Origin: Alteromonas indica
GTDB taxonomy: Bacteria; Pseudomonadota; Gammaproteobacteria; Enterobacterales; Alteromonadaceae
DNA: 64,000 nucleotides
Reading direction: 5' to 3'
Assembly (NCBI GenBank): GCA_003056425.1
Contig: PYVY01000001.1
Coordinates: 372,001-436,000 of the forward strand
Below, in pieces: positions 8,691 through 20,277 of this stretch. The stretch's first letter is position 1; every line of letters starts with the position of its first letter. Made by a program: the position numbers and the translations under genes. The notes beneath the pieces are model-generated. The model ran no database searches. It worked only from the letters and a program-made list of their open reading frames with translations, and was not told the DNA's origin.

Positions 8691-9419
8691 TTATAGCTGG
8701 AAATCTATACCGTAAGATACCGAAAATTTGATGTCATCATTGGTATACGCCGTACCCGCTGCTGGCTCATCTGAGTCCATATCAGTGCCGGTAACAGCAA
8801 AGGTAAAGCCGTCTTTGGCAATTGAGACTGCCCAGTCATTGTAACTTTCGGTTAAACCGTTAAATGCCTCGGCAAAGTCGCCCTGATGGTGACCAATATG
8901 CAAACCCAACTCCGTTCCATTTAATACTTCAGTAGCGTAATCCAACGAAATATACGACGCCTTGCCAAAACCAAAATCCTGTCCATCGGCTTCATCTGCT
9001 TCAGTATGGGCCAGTAAATAAAGTGTAGCGCTAAAGTCCTGGTAGCCAATACTGCCGAAGATTTCAGCAAAATCAAACTCCGCGTCGGCGTCATAGTTGT
9101 AATACAGATAACCTACATCGTAACTAAAACCTTCAGCTTCTCCGCTAAAACCGAAATACAAATCATGCTCGTACGAGTACACATCATCTGCGGCGTACTG
9201 AACATTAGATGCCCAGGTGCCCACATAAAAACCGCTATCGTGCGAATAATCAATGCCACCTTGCACAGCTGCTTCGTTAGTCGTTTGCGTTAAACCCCGC
9301 CAGATATAGTTACTTGTAGCGCTAACATTGGCAGATAAGTCGTCGGCAAAGGCTGGGCCTACCAACAGGCTTGAGGTCGCAATGGCTAAGGCAAGGGCAG
9401 ACAGCTTCAATTTTTTCAT
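8691..9419 (-). CDS. Gcw_chp/TIGR02001 (TorF-type) outer membrane protein
   Basis: 242 aa with a clear signal peptide (MKKLKLSALALAIATSS... cut after AFA) and a mature part rich in alternating aromatic and polar residues typical of an outer membrane beta barrel, beginning with the SNYIWRGLTQT family signature and ending in an aromatic-hydrophobic tail (GIDFQL). This is the family annotated as TIGR02001 or TorF putative porin; the substrate is unknown. I chose the start at 9419, which has the SD GGAGAAC, rather than a longer frame to 9560 that lacks SD and signal. Upstream lie a good -24/-12 element and an NtrC-like site, so nitrogen control is likely. In other proteobacteria relatives are often near glnK-amtB (from memory), which fits. 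Confidence 0.85.
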   Translation of the reverse strand: MKKLKLSALALAIATSSLLVGPAFADDLSANVSATSNYIWRGLTQTTNEAAVQGGIDYSHDSGFYVGTWASNVQYAADDVYSYEHDLYFGFSGEAEGFSYDVGYLYYNYDADAEFDFAEIFGSIGYQDFSATLYLLAHTEADEADGQDFGFGKASYISLDYATEVLNGTELGLHIGHHQGDFAEAFNGLTESYNDWAVSIAKDGFTFAVTGTDMDSDEPAAGTAYTNDDIKFSVSYGIDFQL

Positions 9420-9499
9420 GTGTGTTCTCCGTAAATTTTTCTCAGTACGCTCAGTGATTTGTGGCTTTCTGTCTTTATTATTTTTTCCGCCAAAGACAA

Positions 9500-9515
9500 C
9501 GCAAAACTGATGCCC
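9500..9515 (-). promoter_or_regulatory. Sigma-54 (-24/-12) promoter of the Gcw_chp gene
   Basis: Minus strand GGGCATCAGTTTTGCG has GGCA and TTGC at exactly the consensus spacing (10 nt between GG and GC). It would start transcription near 9488, leaving a leader of about 70 nt before the ATG at 9419. Confidence 0.6.
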
Positions 9516-9633
9516 GCTTACGGCAATGCGTAAAAATGTCGAAATTAAATGAATAAGCATCTGTTTTTAATGAATTAAAATGCTGAATTATTTTGCATTT
9601 GAAGAAGTGGCAGGTAGGAATGGTGCATTTAAT

Positions 9634-9650
9634 TGCACCATTTTTGAGCA
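9634..9650. promoter_or_regulatory. Candidate NtrC site upstream of the Gcw_chp gene
   Basis: TGCACCA-TTT-TTGAGCA matches the NtrC pattern TGCACCA-N3-TGGTGCA at 12 of 14 positions and lies about 135 bp upstream of the -24/-12 element. It overlaps a separate inverted repeat, AATGGTGCA...TGCACCATT at 9619-9642 (9-bp arms, 6-nt spacer). Confidence 0.45.
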
Positions 9651-9866
9651 ATATCACTAATAGGGTGCAGGCAAATCCCGTTTTTGAACCGGTCCGCACC
9701 AAGTCAGGTATCTACTGGGCACATGCTTATGGCTGATTTTTTTGTAATGGCCATTTATCCATGCATGAAGGTATGCTAAAACGCAGCTATACCTAATAGA
9801 AAGCCCAAGCTTTGCGCAATTGCGCTGATCGTGCTTTGTTCTTCACCCTTATCTTAGGAATGCTCT
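9651..9866. other. rpe upstream region
   Basis: Rest of the 447-bp gap between the Gcw_chp gene and rpe. No gene is seen. It holds a 12-bp palindrome GCGCAATTGCGC around 9815-9826 and presumably the rpe promoter. Confidence 0.4.
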
Positions 9867-10541
9867 ATGTCATCGTTTTTGATCGCGCCCTCTATTTTAT
9901 CTGCTAATTTTGCCCGGCTAGGAGAAGAGGTTGATGCCGTACTTAGCGCCGGAGCAGATATCGTGCATTTTGATGTCATGGATAATCACTATGTGCCTAA
10001 CCTGACCATTGGCCCAATGGTGTGTAAAGCCCTGCGCGACTATGGGGTTACCGCGCCTATCGACGTACATTTAATGGTTAAACCGGTGGATGAAATGATT
10101 ACCCAGTTTGCCGAGGCCGGTGCCAGTTATATCAGTTTTCACCCCGAAGCCTCTGAACACGTAGACCGCTCGTTACAACTCATTATTGATGCTGGCTGTA
10201 AGCCAGGGCTGGTGTTCAACCCTGCTACCCCGCTTCATTATTTAGATCATGTTATGGATAAACTGCATCATATCCTGATTATGTCGGTTAATCCGGGTTT
10301 CGGAGGCCAGCAGTTTCTGCCCTCGACCTATGATAAACTTCGCCAGGTTAAACAACGGGTGACCGACAGTGGTAAAAATATCCGAATTGAAATTGACGGT
10401 GGCGTAAAAGTGGATAACATTCGTGCCGTAGCTGAAGCTGGAGCAGATATGTTTGTGGCAGGATCGGCCATTTTTAATGCACCGGATTATCAGCAAGTAA
10501 TAAACGACATGCGTGAAGAGCTCCGTCAGGCGGCTTGTTAG
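9867..10541 (+). CDS. rpe: Ribulose-phosphate 3-epimerase
   Basis: Interconverts ribulose 5-phosphate and xylulose 5-phosphate in the pentose phosphate pathway. 224 aa, a complete TIM barrel. Signatures are [11 protein letters not shown] near the start, [17 protein letters not shown] (metal-binding His and Asp), [17 protein letters not shown] (phosphate loop) and EIDGGV. SD TAGGA precedes the start. It is followed after 36 nt by trpS; the phosphoglycolate phosphatase gene gph that normally lies between them is absent. Confidence 0.97.
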   Translation: MSSFLIAPSILSANFARLGEEVDAVLSAGADIVHFDVMDNHYVPNLTIGPMVCKALRDYGVTAPIDVHLMVKPVDEMITQFAEAGASYISFHPEASEHVDRSLQLIIDAGCKPGLVFNPATPLHYLDHVMDKLHHILIMSVNPGFGGQQFLPSTYDKLRQVKQRVTDSGKNIRIEIDGGVKVDNIRAVAEAGADMFVAGSAIFNAPDYQQVINDMREELRQAAC

Positions 10542-10577
10542 CCATATTATTGAAGTGTAAGGATTGAAGTAAGCATC

Positions 10578-11585
10578 ATGAGTAACAAACCTATTGTATT
10601 AAGTGGCTGTCAGCCGTCGGGGCAATTAACCATCGGTAATTATATGGGCGCACTAAAGCAGTGGGTGTCTATGCAGGATGATTATGATTGTCTGTATATG
10701 CTGGTTGACCTGCACGCTATTACCGTACGCCAGGAACCGCAAAAACTGTATGATGCGTGCTTAGACGGTCTGGCGCTGTATTTGGCCTGTGGTATTGATC
10801 CGAAGAAAAGTACGCTGTTTGTACAGTCTCATGTGCCTGAACATGCTCAGCTTTCATGGGTACTTAACTGTTATGCCCAAATGGGCGAGCTGAACCGCAT
10901 GACCCAGTTTAAAGATAAGTCGGTGAAGAACGAAAACAATATCAATGTGGGGCTATATGCCTACCCCGTTCTACAAGCCGCAGATATTTTGCTTTATCAG
11001 GCAGACAAAGTCCCGGTAGGGGAAGACCAAAAACAGCATCTGGAGCTAACCCGCGACATTGCCACTCGCTTTAACAATTTGTACAACGATGTATTTCGCT
11101 TACCCGACCCCTATATTCCTGAATTTGGCGCTCGCATCATGAGCCTGCAGGAGCCTGAGCGTAAAATGTCAAAATCGGATACCAACCCTAATAACTTTAT
11201 TGGCTTGCTGGAAGATCCTAAAAAGCTGACGAAAAAGATTAAGCGCGCGGTGACCGATTCTGACGAGCAGGCTCGCATTTACTTCAACCCGCAGGAAAAA
11301 CCCGGCGTTTCAAACTTGCTGACACTACTGTCGTTGGCTACCGGCAAATCGGTAGACGCTTTGGTCCCCGAGTACGAAGATAAAATGTATGGCCATTTAA
11401 AAGGGGATGTGGCAGAGGCGGTCGTCGCTTTAGTCGAACCTATCCAGGAAAAATTTACCGCTATTCGCAACGATAGGGCCTACCTTGACGAGGTAATGCA
11501 GCAAGGTGCTGAAAAAGCATCGCAGCGCGCCAGGCAAACCCTAACAGCAGTGTATGACGCCGTAGGCTTTATCCCCAGGCCATAA
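10578..11585 (+). CDS. trpS: Tryptophanyl-tRNA synthetase
   Basis: Class I aminoacyl-tRNA synthetase charging tRNA-Trp, 335 aa, the usual bacterial length. The HIGH-equivalent motif is TIGNYMG near residue 16 and the KMSKS motif is RKMSKSDTN near 195. Further signatures are MYLVDLHA-like MLVDLHAIT and the [14 protein letters not shown] substrate-binding segment. SD-like AAGGAT precedes the start. It is in one unit with rpe upstream and pabA 5 nt downstream. Confidence 0.97.
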   Translation: MSNKPIVLSGCQPSGQLTIGNYMGALKQWVSMQDDYDCLYMLVDLHAITVRQEPQKLYDACLDGLALYLACGIDPKKSTLFVQSHVPEHAQLSWVLNCYAQMGELNRMTQFKDKSVKNENNINVGLYAYPVLQAADILLYQADKVPVGEDQKQHLELTRDIATRFNNLYNDVFRLPDPYIPEFGARIMSLQEPERKMSKSDTNPNNFIGLLEDPKKLTKKIKRAVTDSDEQARIYFNPQEKPGVSNLLTLLSLATGKSVDALVPEYEDKMYGHLKGDVAEAVVALVEPIQEKFTAIRNDRAYLDEVMQQGAEKASQRARQTLTAVYDAVGFIPRP

Positions 11586-11590
11586 CGCGA

Positions 11591-12196
11591 GTGCTGTTAC
11601 TCATAGATAACTTTGATTCTTTCACCCACAACCTGGCCCGTTACTTTACCGAGTTGGGCCAACATGTTGAAGTGGTGAGGAATAATCAACTTTCGCTAGC
11701 TGATATCGAGGCCATAGCGCCGCGCCAGGTGGTGATATCGCCTGGTCCGTGCACGCCCGATGAAGCGGGCATCAGTCTGGCAGCCATTCGTCATTTGGCA
11801 GGGCGCATCCCTTTATTAGGAGTGTGCCTGGGACACCAGGCGATTGGCCAGGTATTTGGCGGGCGCATTACGGGCGCCAAACACATTCTGCATGGCAAGG
11901 TATCAGTGGTAAATCATCGGTCTACGGGTTTGTTTTACAATATTCCCAGCCCATTCAATGCTACCCGCTATCATTCTTTGGTAGTGGCCCCTGACACTCT
12001 GCCAGCAACGCTCCAAGTCGACGCCTGGTATGCCGAACAAGATGGTTATCAAGAGATCATGGCTATGTCGCACCGGACGTTACCGGTCTGGGGCATTCAG
12101 TTTCACCCCGAGTCATTGCTTACCGAACATGGTCACGACATGCTGAATAATTTTATTACGTTGTCAGAGCGCTGGTACCAATCGATTGCTAATTAA
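11591..12196 (+). CDS. pabA: Glutamine amidotransferase subunit of aminodeoxychorismate (or anthranilate) synthase
   Basis: Class I glutamine amidotransferase supplying ammonia to PabB (or TrpE). 201 aa. Catalytic triad C79 (GVCLGHQ), H172 and E174 (IQFHPES); oxyanion segment PGPCTPDEAG at 51-60. Translation starts at a GTG only 5 nt after trpS, with no ATG nearby. Position upstream of argD parallels E. coli pabA and favours PabA over TrpG. No pabB or trpE is in the window, so the partner cannot be checked. Confidence 0.92.
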   Translation: MLLLIDNFDSFTHNLARYFTELGQHVEVVRNNQLSLADIEAIAPRQVVISPGPCTPDEAGISLAAIRHLAGRIPLLGVCLGHQAIGQVFGGRITGAKHILHGKVSVVNHRSTGLFYNIPSPFNATRYHSLVVAPDTLPATLQVDAWYAEQDGYQEIMAMSHRTLPVWGIQFHPESLLTEHGHDMLNNFITLSERWYQSIAN

Positions 12197-12273
12197 CCCT
12201 CAATAGGCCCTTAATCTATCAGCAAAATGGCCGATACAGGCTATATTGTTAGTTATCCTCAGGTAAGCCAGTT

Positions 12274-13515
12274 ATGCCCGCAGCGTACGCCGTCGACTGT
12301 ACGGACCAAAGCACTCACAACACAGTCGGAATTACCGCGCCTATGGAACAAACCACGACCCCGCCAACACTTGATGAGCGTTTTGATAATCTTCTGATCA
12401 GCCCACTCCGGGTGGCTACTATGTTGGGGCGCCGTAGCCCAGGCGAGGTAAGCTACGAAGAGTCAGAGCAAAACTTCGCCCGCCGCCGTTTATTGCAGGT
12501 TGAAAAAGTGGCGATTAAAAACAAGCGGCTCGCAGCCCAGGCAGAAGCCTCTTTTGTTGATTATATAAGCTACGAATTGCATGAGCTCATTTTACAAGAT
12601 ATGCAGGAGCAGATTAGTGACTGCGCAGCCTTGTTTAGTAGCACGCTAAACTTTAACCACCAGGTGCCGGTGATGCTGGATATCTTGTCGACTAGGGCCG
12701 CCTCGGTGTCTCGGCTTGAGCCCTGTGTGGCTTCAATGCCGTGGCTATACGATGAGCTTATGCACATTGTAAATAGCCCGCGTTTTCGCAAAAAAGATGC
12801 CCGGGGACGGGTTATTGTGGTGGAAAGTCTGCGTACCGCGCTGAGCTTTATAGGCATTGAAAATCTGCGCATATTGTTACCGTCTTTGCTGTTAAAGCGT
12901 GCTATGCCGCAAATTACAGACCCGTTCCCTGCGATCAAAGTCAAACTTACCCAATACGCTACCGGCACGGGCATAACCGCCCGCTTATTGGCCAGTCAGT
13001 ACCAGTGTCAGCCCTTTGCTGCGTATATTGCCGGCATGCTGGCTAACCTGGGCCGCTGCTGTGTTACCAAAGCCTATTTTAAGACCTTTGATTACATGCA
13101 CCGGCATAAACTGGAAGAAGCCCAACGTTTGGGCCAACGAGATGTACATAGTGCGTTGCTAAAAATCACCCCATCTGCCAATTATCTGATTGCCATGCAG
13201 CATGAATTCAGTGATGCGCTTAGTGCTAACTTGTTTGCCCATATGGATTTTCAGCGGTTGCCCGTTACGCCTGCCCTCCAGGCTTTAAATACTCCCTCAG
13301 CATCGCCAGCAGGCCCCTATCAGCCCTTATCCAGGCTGCTCCAGGCCGCGCGTTGCTATACGCAAATCAAAATGTTGCATCAGGCGCGGGCAGCCGAGGC
13401 AGCTGAAATAAAACCGCGTCTCAGGGCCCAGCGATTTTTGCCCGGCGCACTGGAACTGCTTAAATCTGCTGACATTTTCACCTTACCGCTGACGGTAGAG
13501 GCGCATATCAGTTAA
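12274..13515 (+). CDS. HDOD-domain signalling protein
   Basis: 413 aa with an HDOD domain, a catalytically inactive relative of HD phosphohydrolases, at about 120-320. Recognisable parts are the SRLEPCVASMPWLYDELMHIVNSPRF segment region around 145-170, VESLRTALSFIGIENLRILL and AAYIAGMLANLGRC. HDOD proteins act in regulation of stress, motility and c-di-GMP output, but the role of this one is unknown. Two starts are possible: ATG at 12274 and in-frame ATG at 12343; the first has a weak AGGTAA upstream. Its place between pabA and argD is common in Alteromonadales (from memory). Confidence 0.82.
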   Translation: MPAAYAVDCTDQSTHNTVGITAPMEQTTTPPTLDERFDNLLISPLRVATMLGRRSPGEVSYEESEQNFARRRLLQVEKVAIKNKRLAAQAEASFVDYISYELHELILQDMQEQISDCAALFSSTLNFNHQVPVMLDILSTRAASVSRLEPCVASMPWLYDELMHIVNSPRFRKKDARGRVIVVESLRTALSFIGIENLRILLPSLLLKRAMPQITDPFPAIKVKLTQYATGTGITARLLASQYQCQPFAAYIAGMLANLGRCCVTKAYFKTFDYMHRHKLEEAQRLGQRDVHSALLKITPSANYLIAMQHEFSDALSANLFAHMDFQRLPVTPALQALNTPSASPAGPYQPLSRLLQAARCYTQIKMLHQARAAEAAEIKPRLRAQRFLPGALELLKSADIFTLPLTVEAHIS

Positions 13516-13629
13516 TAATTTTGTACATAAAAATGCAGCTAAACCCGCCTGATGCAGCTTACCAGCCGGCTGCCATGACAGCGTATAGTTAGCGCCTGCA
13601 ACGTAACAACAATGTTAAGCAACCTTCAC

Positions 13630-13643
13630 TAAATAGTTATTCA
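13630..13643. promoter_or_regulatory. Possible ArgR box upstream of argD/astC
   Basis: TAAATAGTTATTCA matches the TGAAT-N4-ATTCA half-palindromes of an arginine repressor box with one base change. A good second box at the usual 21-bp period is not seen, so this is only suggestive. It lies about 170 bp before the start. Confidence 0.3.
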
Positions 13644-13666
13644 CTTTTCCTGCAAAACAAGCCACA

Positions 13667-13685
13667 CCCCTTGAAAATCAAGGGG
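13667..13685 (+). terminator. Hairpin between the HDOD gene and argD/astC
   Basis: CCCCTTGA and TCAAGGGG form an 8-bp perfect stem with a 3-nt A loop, followed by a T-rich but broken tract. It may end HDOD transcription or sit in the argD leader. Confidence 0.45.
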
Positions 13686-13805
13686 TTCAGACTTTTCTAC
13701 CACAAGACAAACCGCCTAATTGCTGGCATACTAAACAAATAATTCCTTTTCTTTTTTGCGTCCTACACCGGATCTTTATCCGCGGGATGCCAGCTACAGA
13801 GGTAA

Positions 13806-15020
<1,215 letters not shown>

Positions 15021-15044
15021 ATGCCGGTTAACAGGTAGCCAAGT

Positions 15045-16079
15045 ATGAATATTATTCGCCCTATCAGGCAAAGTGACTATGCCTCTTTGTACGACATTGC
15101 GGTGGAATCAGGCATTGGTTTCACCTCGCTGCCCGTTAACGAAGGGTTGTTGAAAAAGAAGATTCAACGCGCAGAACAGGGGTTTCACAGCCATGCTACC
15201 AAACCAGGTAACGAGTCTTATCTGTTTGTAATGGAAAATACCCAAACCGGGGAGGTGGTCGGCACTACCGGTATTGAAGCCGCAGTGGGGGTGGACGATG
15301 CTTTTTACCACTATCACATGGGTAAGGTCGTGCATGCTTCCCGCGAGCTCAAAATTCACAATACGGTAGATATCCTGACCTTTTGTAATGACTACACCGG
15401 AGTTACCGAAATCTGCTCGCTGTTCTTACGTGAGCAGGCGCGTGGCGGTATCAATGGCCGGTTTTTGTCAAAAGTGCGCTTCCTGTTCATGATGGAACAC
15501 CGTGAGCGGTTTTCTGAAACCATTATCGCTGAAATGCGTGGGGTAAGTGATGAAGATGGCCGTTCGCCGTTTTGGGAATGGTTGGAAGATCATTTTTTCT
15601 CAATGGACTTTCCCACCGCTGATTATCTGACGGGCATTGGTAATAAAGTCTTTATTGCGGAACTTATGCCAAAGTACCCGATTTATGTGAACCTGCTAAG
15701 CAAAGAAGCACAAGCCGTTATAGGTCAGGTGCATACCAAGACCCGCCCTGCCCTGCAACTATTGCAGGAAGAAGGGTTTAGCTGCCGTGGTTATGTGGAT
15801 ATTTTTGATGCCGGCCCTACGGTTGAAGCTAACCTTAGCCATATCCGCACCGCCCAAGCCAGTTGCAAACTGCCCATCGTTATTGATGACCAAAGCGCAG
15901 CGCAAGGGCGCAGTCACTATATTATCAATACTTCGGTAGAGGACTTTCGGGCGGTGGCCACTGAGATGACCGTCAGCGAAGAACAACAAGTCGCTGTTAT
16001 ATCGCGTCAGGCCGCTGCGGCACTGAACATCTCGGCCGGGGACTCTATCCGTTTTGCCCCGGTGAATTTCAGAGACTAA
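15045..16079 (+). CDS. astA: Arginine N-succinyltransferase
   Basis: First enzyme of the ammonia-producing AST pathway, transferring succinyl from succinyl-CoA to arginine. 344 aa, normal length, single-chain type. Recognisable segments are [44 protein letters not shown] acyl-CoA-binding region and [16 protein letters not shown]. It is 24 nt after argD/astC and 14 nt before astD, clearly one operon. The pathway's astB and astE are not in this window. Confidence 0.95.
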   Translation: MNIIRPIRQSDYASLYDIAVESGIGFTSLPVNEGLLKKKIQRAEQGFHSHATKPGNESYLFVMENTQTGEVVGTTGIEAAVGVDDAFYHYHMGKVVHASRELKIHNTVDILTFCNDYTGVTEICSLFLREQARGGINGRFLSKVRFLFMMEHRERFSETIIAEMRGVSDEDGRSPFWEWLEDHFFSMDFPTADYLTGIGNKVFIAELMPKYPIYVNLLSKEAQAVIGQVHTKTRPALQLLQEEGFSCRGYVDIFDAGPTVEANLSHIRTAQASCKLPIVIDDQSAAQGRSHYIINTSVEDFRAVATEMTVSEEQQVAVISRQAAAALNISAGDSIRFAPVNFRD

Positions 16080-16093
16080 CGACAGGACACATT

Positions 16094-17566
16094 ATGCAAA
16101 CAACACATTATATCAATGGGGAATGGGTCGCCGGCCAGGGCCATGCTATCCGTTCTATCGATCCGGCTAAAAATGATGTTATATGGGATGCCCACGCAGC
16201 GTCTGCCGAGCAAGTAGATGCTGCCGTGAAGGCCGCCCGTCAGGCCAGTATAGCCTGGGCTCAAAAAACCGTAGACGAACGTCTGACCCTGATTAAGGCA
16301 TTCGGCCAGCAACTGGAAGAAAATAAAACAGCATTAGCCAGCGTTATGGCCCGGGAAACGGGCAAACCTGAATGGGAAACCGCCACTGAAGTGGGGGCAA
16401 TGATTGGCAAAATTGCTATTTCAGAGCGTGCTTATCACGAGCGTACCGGCACGGTAGAAAACCCAATGCCAGTGGGAAAAGCCATTATTCGTCATAAACC
16501 TCATGGCGTCGTGGCGGTATTTGGTCCTTACAACTTTCCCGGCCATTTGCCTAATGGTCACATAGTACCCGCCCTTATTGCCGGGAATACGGTTATCTTT
16601 AAGCCGAGCGATTTAACACCTATGGTGGCGCAAGAAACCGTAAAATTATGGGAAAAAGCCGGGTTGCCTGCGGGGGTCCTGAACCTGGTACAAGGTGAAG
16701 TGGAAACCGGGAAAGCCCTGGCCGCCCACCCTAATATTGATGGTTTGTTCTTTACCGGAAGCTCACGAACCGGCAAGTTGCTACACGAACAATATGCAGG
16801 GAACCCAGGTAAGATTCTGGCGCTGGAGATGGGGGGCAATAACCCACTGATCGTGCGCGAGGTTCAAAATACCGATGCAGCGGTACATGATATTGTGCAA
16901 TCAGCCTTTATTACCTCAGGCCAGCGCTGTACTTGCGCCCGCCGAGTGTTTATCCCCGCCAATGCTCAAGGCGATATTATCGTGCAGCGCCTGCTTGAAG
17001 TCACAGCGAATATCAAAGTTGATAATTATGATGCCGCTGAGCAACCCTTTATGGGGGCAATGATTTCAGCGCGTGCCGCCAAGTTAATGGTAGATGCTCA
17101 GCAGCAACTGGAGCAGCTAGGGGGCGAGGTACTCTTGCGGCTAACTCAGCCGGATACTGACAAAGGCTTTGCCACACCCGGCATCATTGATGTTACCGCG
17201 ATCGCCGATACCATGCCCGATGAAGAACATTTCGGGCCGCTGGTTAAAATTATCCGCTATACCGACTTTGACCAAGCGATTGCGCAAGCTAATAATACCA
17301 GCTTTGGTTTGTCTGCCGGCTTGTTGAGCGACAGCCAGCAAGACTGGGATTATTTCTTCGCGCGCATCCGCGCCGGTATTGTTAACTGGAACCGGCCGAT
17401 AACCGGCGCCAGCAGTGCCGCCCCCTTTGGTGGTATAGGCGAAAGCGGTAACCACCGCGCCAGTGCTTATTATGCAGCTGATTACTGCGCCTATCCGGTG
17501 GCCTCGGTAGAACTGGAACGGGTCACCTTGCCAGGTACATTGAGCCCTGGCCTGAGTATGGAATAA
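16094..17566 (+). CDS. astD: N-succinylglutamate 5-semialdehyde dehydrogenase
   Basis: NAD-dependent aldehyde dehydrogenase that oxidises succinylglutamate semialdehyde to succinylglutamate. 490 aa. Catalytic residues are visible: Glu in ALEMGGNNP and the nucleophilic Cys in [10 protein letters not shown]. The NAD-binding FTGSSRTG and the [12 protein letters not shown] closing motif are present. SD AGGACA precedes the ATG. It is in one operon with astA and the DUF1338 gene (11 nt). Confidence 0.95.
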   Translation: MQTTHYINGEWVAGQGHAIRSIDPAKNDVIWDAHAASAEQVDAAVKAARQASIAWAQKTVDERLTLIKAFGQQLEENKTALASVMARETGKPEWETATEVGAMIGKIAISERAYHERTGTVENPMPVGKAIIRHKPHGVVAVFGPYNFPGHLPNGHIVPALIAGNTVIFKPSDLTPMVAQETVKLWEKAGLPAGVLNLVQGEVETGKALAAHPNIDGLFFTGSSRTGKLLHEQYAGNPGKILALEMGGNNPLIVREVQNTDAAVHDIVQSAFITSGQRCTCARRVFIPANAQGDIIVQRLLEVTANIKVDNYDAAEQPFMGAMISARAAKLMVDAQQQLEQLGGEVLLRLTQPDTDKGFATPGIIDVTAIADTMPDEEHFGPLVKIIRYTDFDQAIAQANNTSFGLSAGLLSDSQQDWDYFFARIRAGIVNWNRPITGASSAAPFGGIGESGNHRASAYYAADYCAYPVASVELERVTLPGTLSPGLSME

Positions 17567-17577
17567 GGAAACCTGAC

Positions 17578-18384
17578 ATGCACAGTAATGTAGATACTTT
17601 TTTTGAAAACCTGTGGGAAGATTATGTGAATATTACGCCCTCGGCGTACAAAATTCATGAGCTTCTGGCCGACAGTGAAAACGGCAGCGACATCGTGAAT
17701 GATCACGTTGCCTTTCGCACATTTAACTTGCCGAAAACCTCGCTGGATAAACTGGCCGCGCATTTTGTGGCGATGGGCTATACCGAACAGGGCAGTTACG
17801 ATTTTGAAGCGAAAAAACTGGACGCCAGACACTTCGAGCACCCTGATGAAACCAAGCCCAAAGTGTTTATCAGCGAACTACGGGTAGAGCAGATGTCGCA
17901 GCCGGTGCAGCAAATTATTCATAAGCTGGTTGATCAAATGGATAGCAATGCTGTTGAAAATGACAACTTTCTGTATTCTGGTCAACACTGGTCGCTCACT
18001 AAAGCTGACTATGAAACTTTGCTTGAAGAGTCTGAGTACGCGGCCTGGCTAGCAGCGTGGGGTTTTCGCGCGAATCATTTCACGGTAAGTGTGAACTTTT
18101 TGAACAAAACCAAGGAGCTAACCGATGTAAACCAGATGCTTAAAGATGCTGGCTTTACGTTGAATACCGCGGGTGGCGAAATCAAGGGTTCGCCGGACGT
18201 GTTTTTAGCTCAGTCCTCGACAATGGCCGATCATGCCTATGTAAAATTCGAGACGGAGTCGAAGCTTATTCCAAGTTGTTTTTATGAGTTTGCGCAGCGC
18301 TACAAAATGCCTGACGGCAAGTACTATCAGGGTTTTGTAGCCGCTTCAGCTGATAAAATATTTGAAAGTACCAACAGTAAGTAA
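17578..18384 (+). CDS. DUF1338 (HglS/YdcJ-type) protein, probable 2-oxo acid dioxygenase
   Basis: 268 aa, a short member of DUF1338. A larger family member (HglS of Pseudomonas putida) is a non-haem Fe(II) 2-oxoadipate dioxygenase/decarboxylase making 2-hydroxyglutarate. Probable metal ligands here are H43 (NDHVAFRTF), H167 (RANHFTVSVN) and E237 (CFYEFAQRY). SD AAGGAA precedes the ATG. Position as last gene of the ast operon is conserved in related marine bacteria (from memory), but the substrate of the short form is not known. A role on a 2-oxo acid by-product of arginine or lysine breakdown is inference. Confidence 0.85.
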   Translation: MHSNVDTFFENLWEDYVNITPSAYKIHELLADSENGSDIVNDHVAFRTFNLPKTSLDKLAAHFVAMGYTEQGSYDFEAKKLDARHFEHPDETKPKVFISELRVEQMSQPVQQIIHKLVDQMDSNAVENDNFLYSGQHWSLTKADYETLLEESEYAAWLAAWGFRANHFTVSVNFLNKTKELTDVNQMLKDAGFTLNTAGGEIKGSPDVFLAQSSTMADHAYVKFETESKLIPSCFYEFAQRYKMPDGKYYQGFVAASADKIFESTNSK

Positions 18385-18430
18385 CCCTTACTGAGTACCG
18401 TTGCTAGGCGCCCCGATAGCGCGCCAACAA

Positions 18431-18466
18431 ACAACCCATGGTCTGCCCCAGGCCGTGGGTTGTTTT
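18431..18466 (+). terminator. Intrinsic terminator of the ast operon
   Basis: Stem ACAACCCATGG/CCGTGGGTTGT (11 bp with one G-T pair), 11-nt loop, then four T. About 46 nt after the DUF1338 stop. Confidence 0.8.
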
Positions 18467-18657
18467 ATATGTGCTGGTCAATGTTTAGGTTGCGGCCAGG
18501 TTACGCTTTGCTGTCATAGCATCACGTCCATCTACTATAGCTGTATAGGCAAAGGGGGCGTGCTGCATGATGCCGTAATGCCCCACAAGTCGTGTGGCTG
18601 AGCTGGGCCGGGCTTGCCATGCTACCGTTATTGTAAGACCTGGCCACAGCGTATGTT

Positions 18658-20277
18658 TCACACCTTAAATTCGCGGGTTAGGCGGTTTAGATTATCCGCC
18701 AGTTTGGCTAACTGCATACTGGATGCTTCGGTCTGATTAACCCCTGCCGACATCTCGTTTGATAAGTCTTTAATACGCAAAATGCTACTGTCGACTTCTT
18801 TAGATACATGGGCCTGTTCTTCGGTGGTGCTGGCCACTGCCAGGGTTTGTTCGTTCATACGTTCGATAGAGGAGGTAATATGAGATAGTACTTCACCCGA
18901 CTCCTGGGCCACTGTTTGCGCTTTTTGCGCAGCTTCGTAGCTGCTATTAATAGCCGTAACCGTATTATGACTTCCCGCTTGCAGGCTTTTAATCATTTGC
19001 TCAATTTCCTCGGTAGACTCCTGCGTGCGATGGGCCAGCGCCCTTACTTCATCAGCTACAACTGCAAAACCTCGGCCTGACTCACCTGCGCGGGCGGCTT
19101 CTATGGCAGCATTCAGCGCCAGCAGATTAGTTTGATCGGCAATCGCGCGTATTACATCAAGTACCGTTCCGATATTACTGATATCGCCGGTCAATGTATT
19201 AAGCCCTTTCACCGAACTATCTAGATTACCCAGCAGGCCTTTAACCATCGTCAGGTTTAGGTCGACTTTTTGTTTACCGTCAGCCGCGATTTGGCTAACC
19301 TCACGCGCTTCCAACGAAGTGGCATTCGCATTACGCGCCACCTCTTCAATCGAGGCCGAAAGCTGTGTGACAGCCGAGGACGACTGTTCCAGCTGCTCAT
19401 TTTGTTGGGCCATCCCGTGGTTTGATTGGGCGGTCACAGAAGAGAGCTGGTCTGCGGTGCCGGTAAGCTCACTGGCCGAATACTGAATTTGCGAAATCGT
19501 GTGGTGAAGCATCGTTTGCATGCTGGCCAGGGCGTTCAGCATAATCGCTGTTTCATCCTTACCGTTATCCACAATAACCTGATTAAGCTCGCCTCTGGCG
19601 ATACCTTCGGCAACATCTACTGCCACTTTCATAGGTTTGACCAACGCGCGGGTAAGAACAATGGCAAACACCACCACACAAGCAAATGCCAGTACAATAA
19701 TCAGTGAAATAAACCACATTGTGCGGTTAATCATCTGGTCGGCTTCTTTTTGACTGTCCTTTATCCGCTGTACCTGAAACACTTCCAATTTATCGATAAA
19801 GCCAGCCGTACGCTCTCTGATGGTTTTCATTTGCGCATTTTGCATCGCCATAGCAGCTTGCACCTGACCGCTGTTAAGCAAGTCCATCTGTTTGTTCTGC
19901 AATATATAAAACTGCCTTATATCTGTATCGATATCCGCTATTAACTGTTGGGCATCCGCTGCCTTAGCCAAGCTATGCATGGACTGCAAGGCGTTATCCA
20001 GCATTTTTTTCGCTGCGTTATATTTGCTTTCATAGTCGCCCCGCTCAATCGGCGTGGCCTGTAAAATATTGGCGTTTTCCAGTCTTAATTTAAAAAACTG
20101 TGATTCTATTTGTTTGATAGTGACAAGTGCCGGCGAACGATGATCGACGATTAAATTGAACCGTGAGGCGAGGGCATCCAGACTATAAATGCCTACCCCG
20201 CCAACCAGTAGAACGAATAATCCGATTAAGCCAAAAGCGGTGGCAGAACGGCCACCGATAGAAAAGTTTCTAAGCAT
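18658..20277 (-). CDS. Methyl-accepting chemotaxis protein
   Basis: Transmembrane chemoreceptor, 539 aa from the chosen start. First membrane helix at about 13-32, a periplasmic four-helix-bundle sensor (4HB_MCP type) of about 150 residues, second helix near 170-192 ([17 protein letters not shown]), a HAMP domain, then a cytoplasmic coiled-coil signalling domain with the conserved hairpin tip around [20 protein letters not shown]. The ATG at 20277 has AAGGG upstream and begins [10 protein letters not shown]; a longer frame to 20340 has no helix support. No cheR/cheB-binding C-terminal pentapeptide is visible (it ends TREFKV). Ligand unknown. Monocistronic. Confidence 0.92.
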   Translation of the reverse strand: MLRNFSIGGRSATAFGLIGLFVLLVGGVGIYSLDALASRFNLIVDHRSPALVTIKQIESQFFKLRLENANILQATPIERGDYESKYNAAKKMLDNALQSMHSLAKAADAQQLIADIDTDIRQFYILQNKQMDLLNSGQVQAAMAMQNAQMKTIRERTAGFIDKLEVFQVQRIKDSQKEADQMINRTMWFISLIIVLAFACVVVFAIVLTRALVKPMKVAVDVAEGIARGELNQVIVDNGKDETAIMLNALASMQTMLHHTISQIQYSASELTGTADQLSSVTAQSNHGMAQQNEQLEQSSSAVTQLSASIEEVARNANATSLEAREVSQIAADGKQKVDLNLTMVKGLLGNLDSSVKGLNTLTGDISNIGTVLDVIRAIADQTNLLALNAAIEAARAGESGRGFAVVADEVRALAHRTQESTEEIEQMIKSLQAGSHNTVTAINSSYEAAQKAQTVAQESGEVLSHITSSIERMNEQTLAVASTTEEQAHVSKEVDSSILRIKDLSNEMSAGVNQTEASSMQLAKLADNLNRLTREFKV

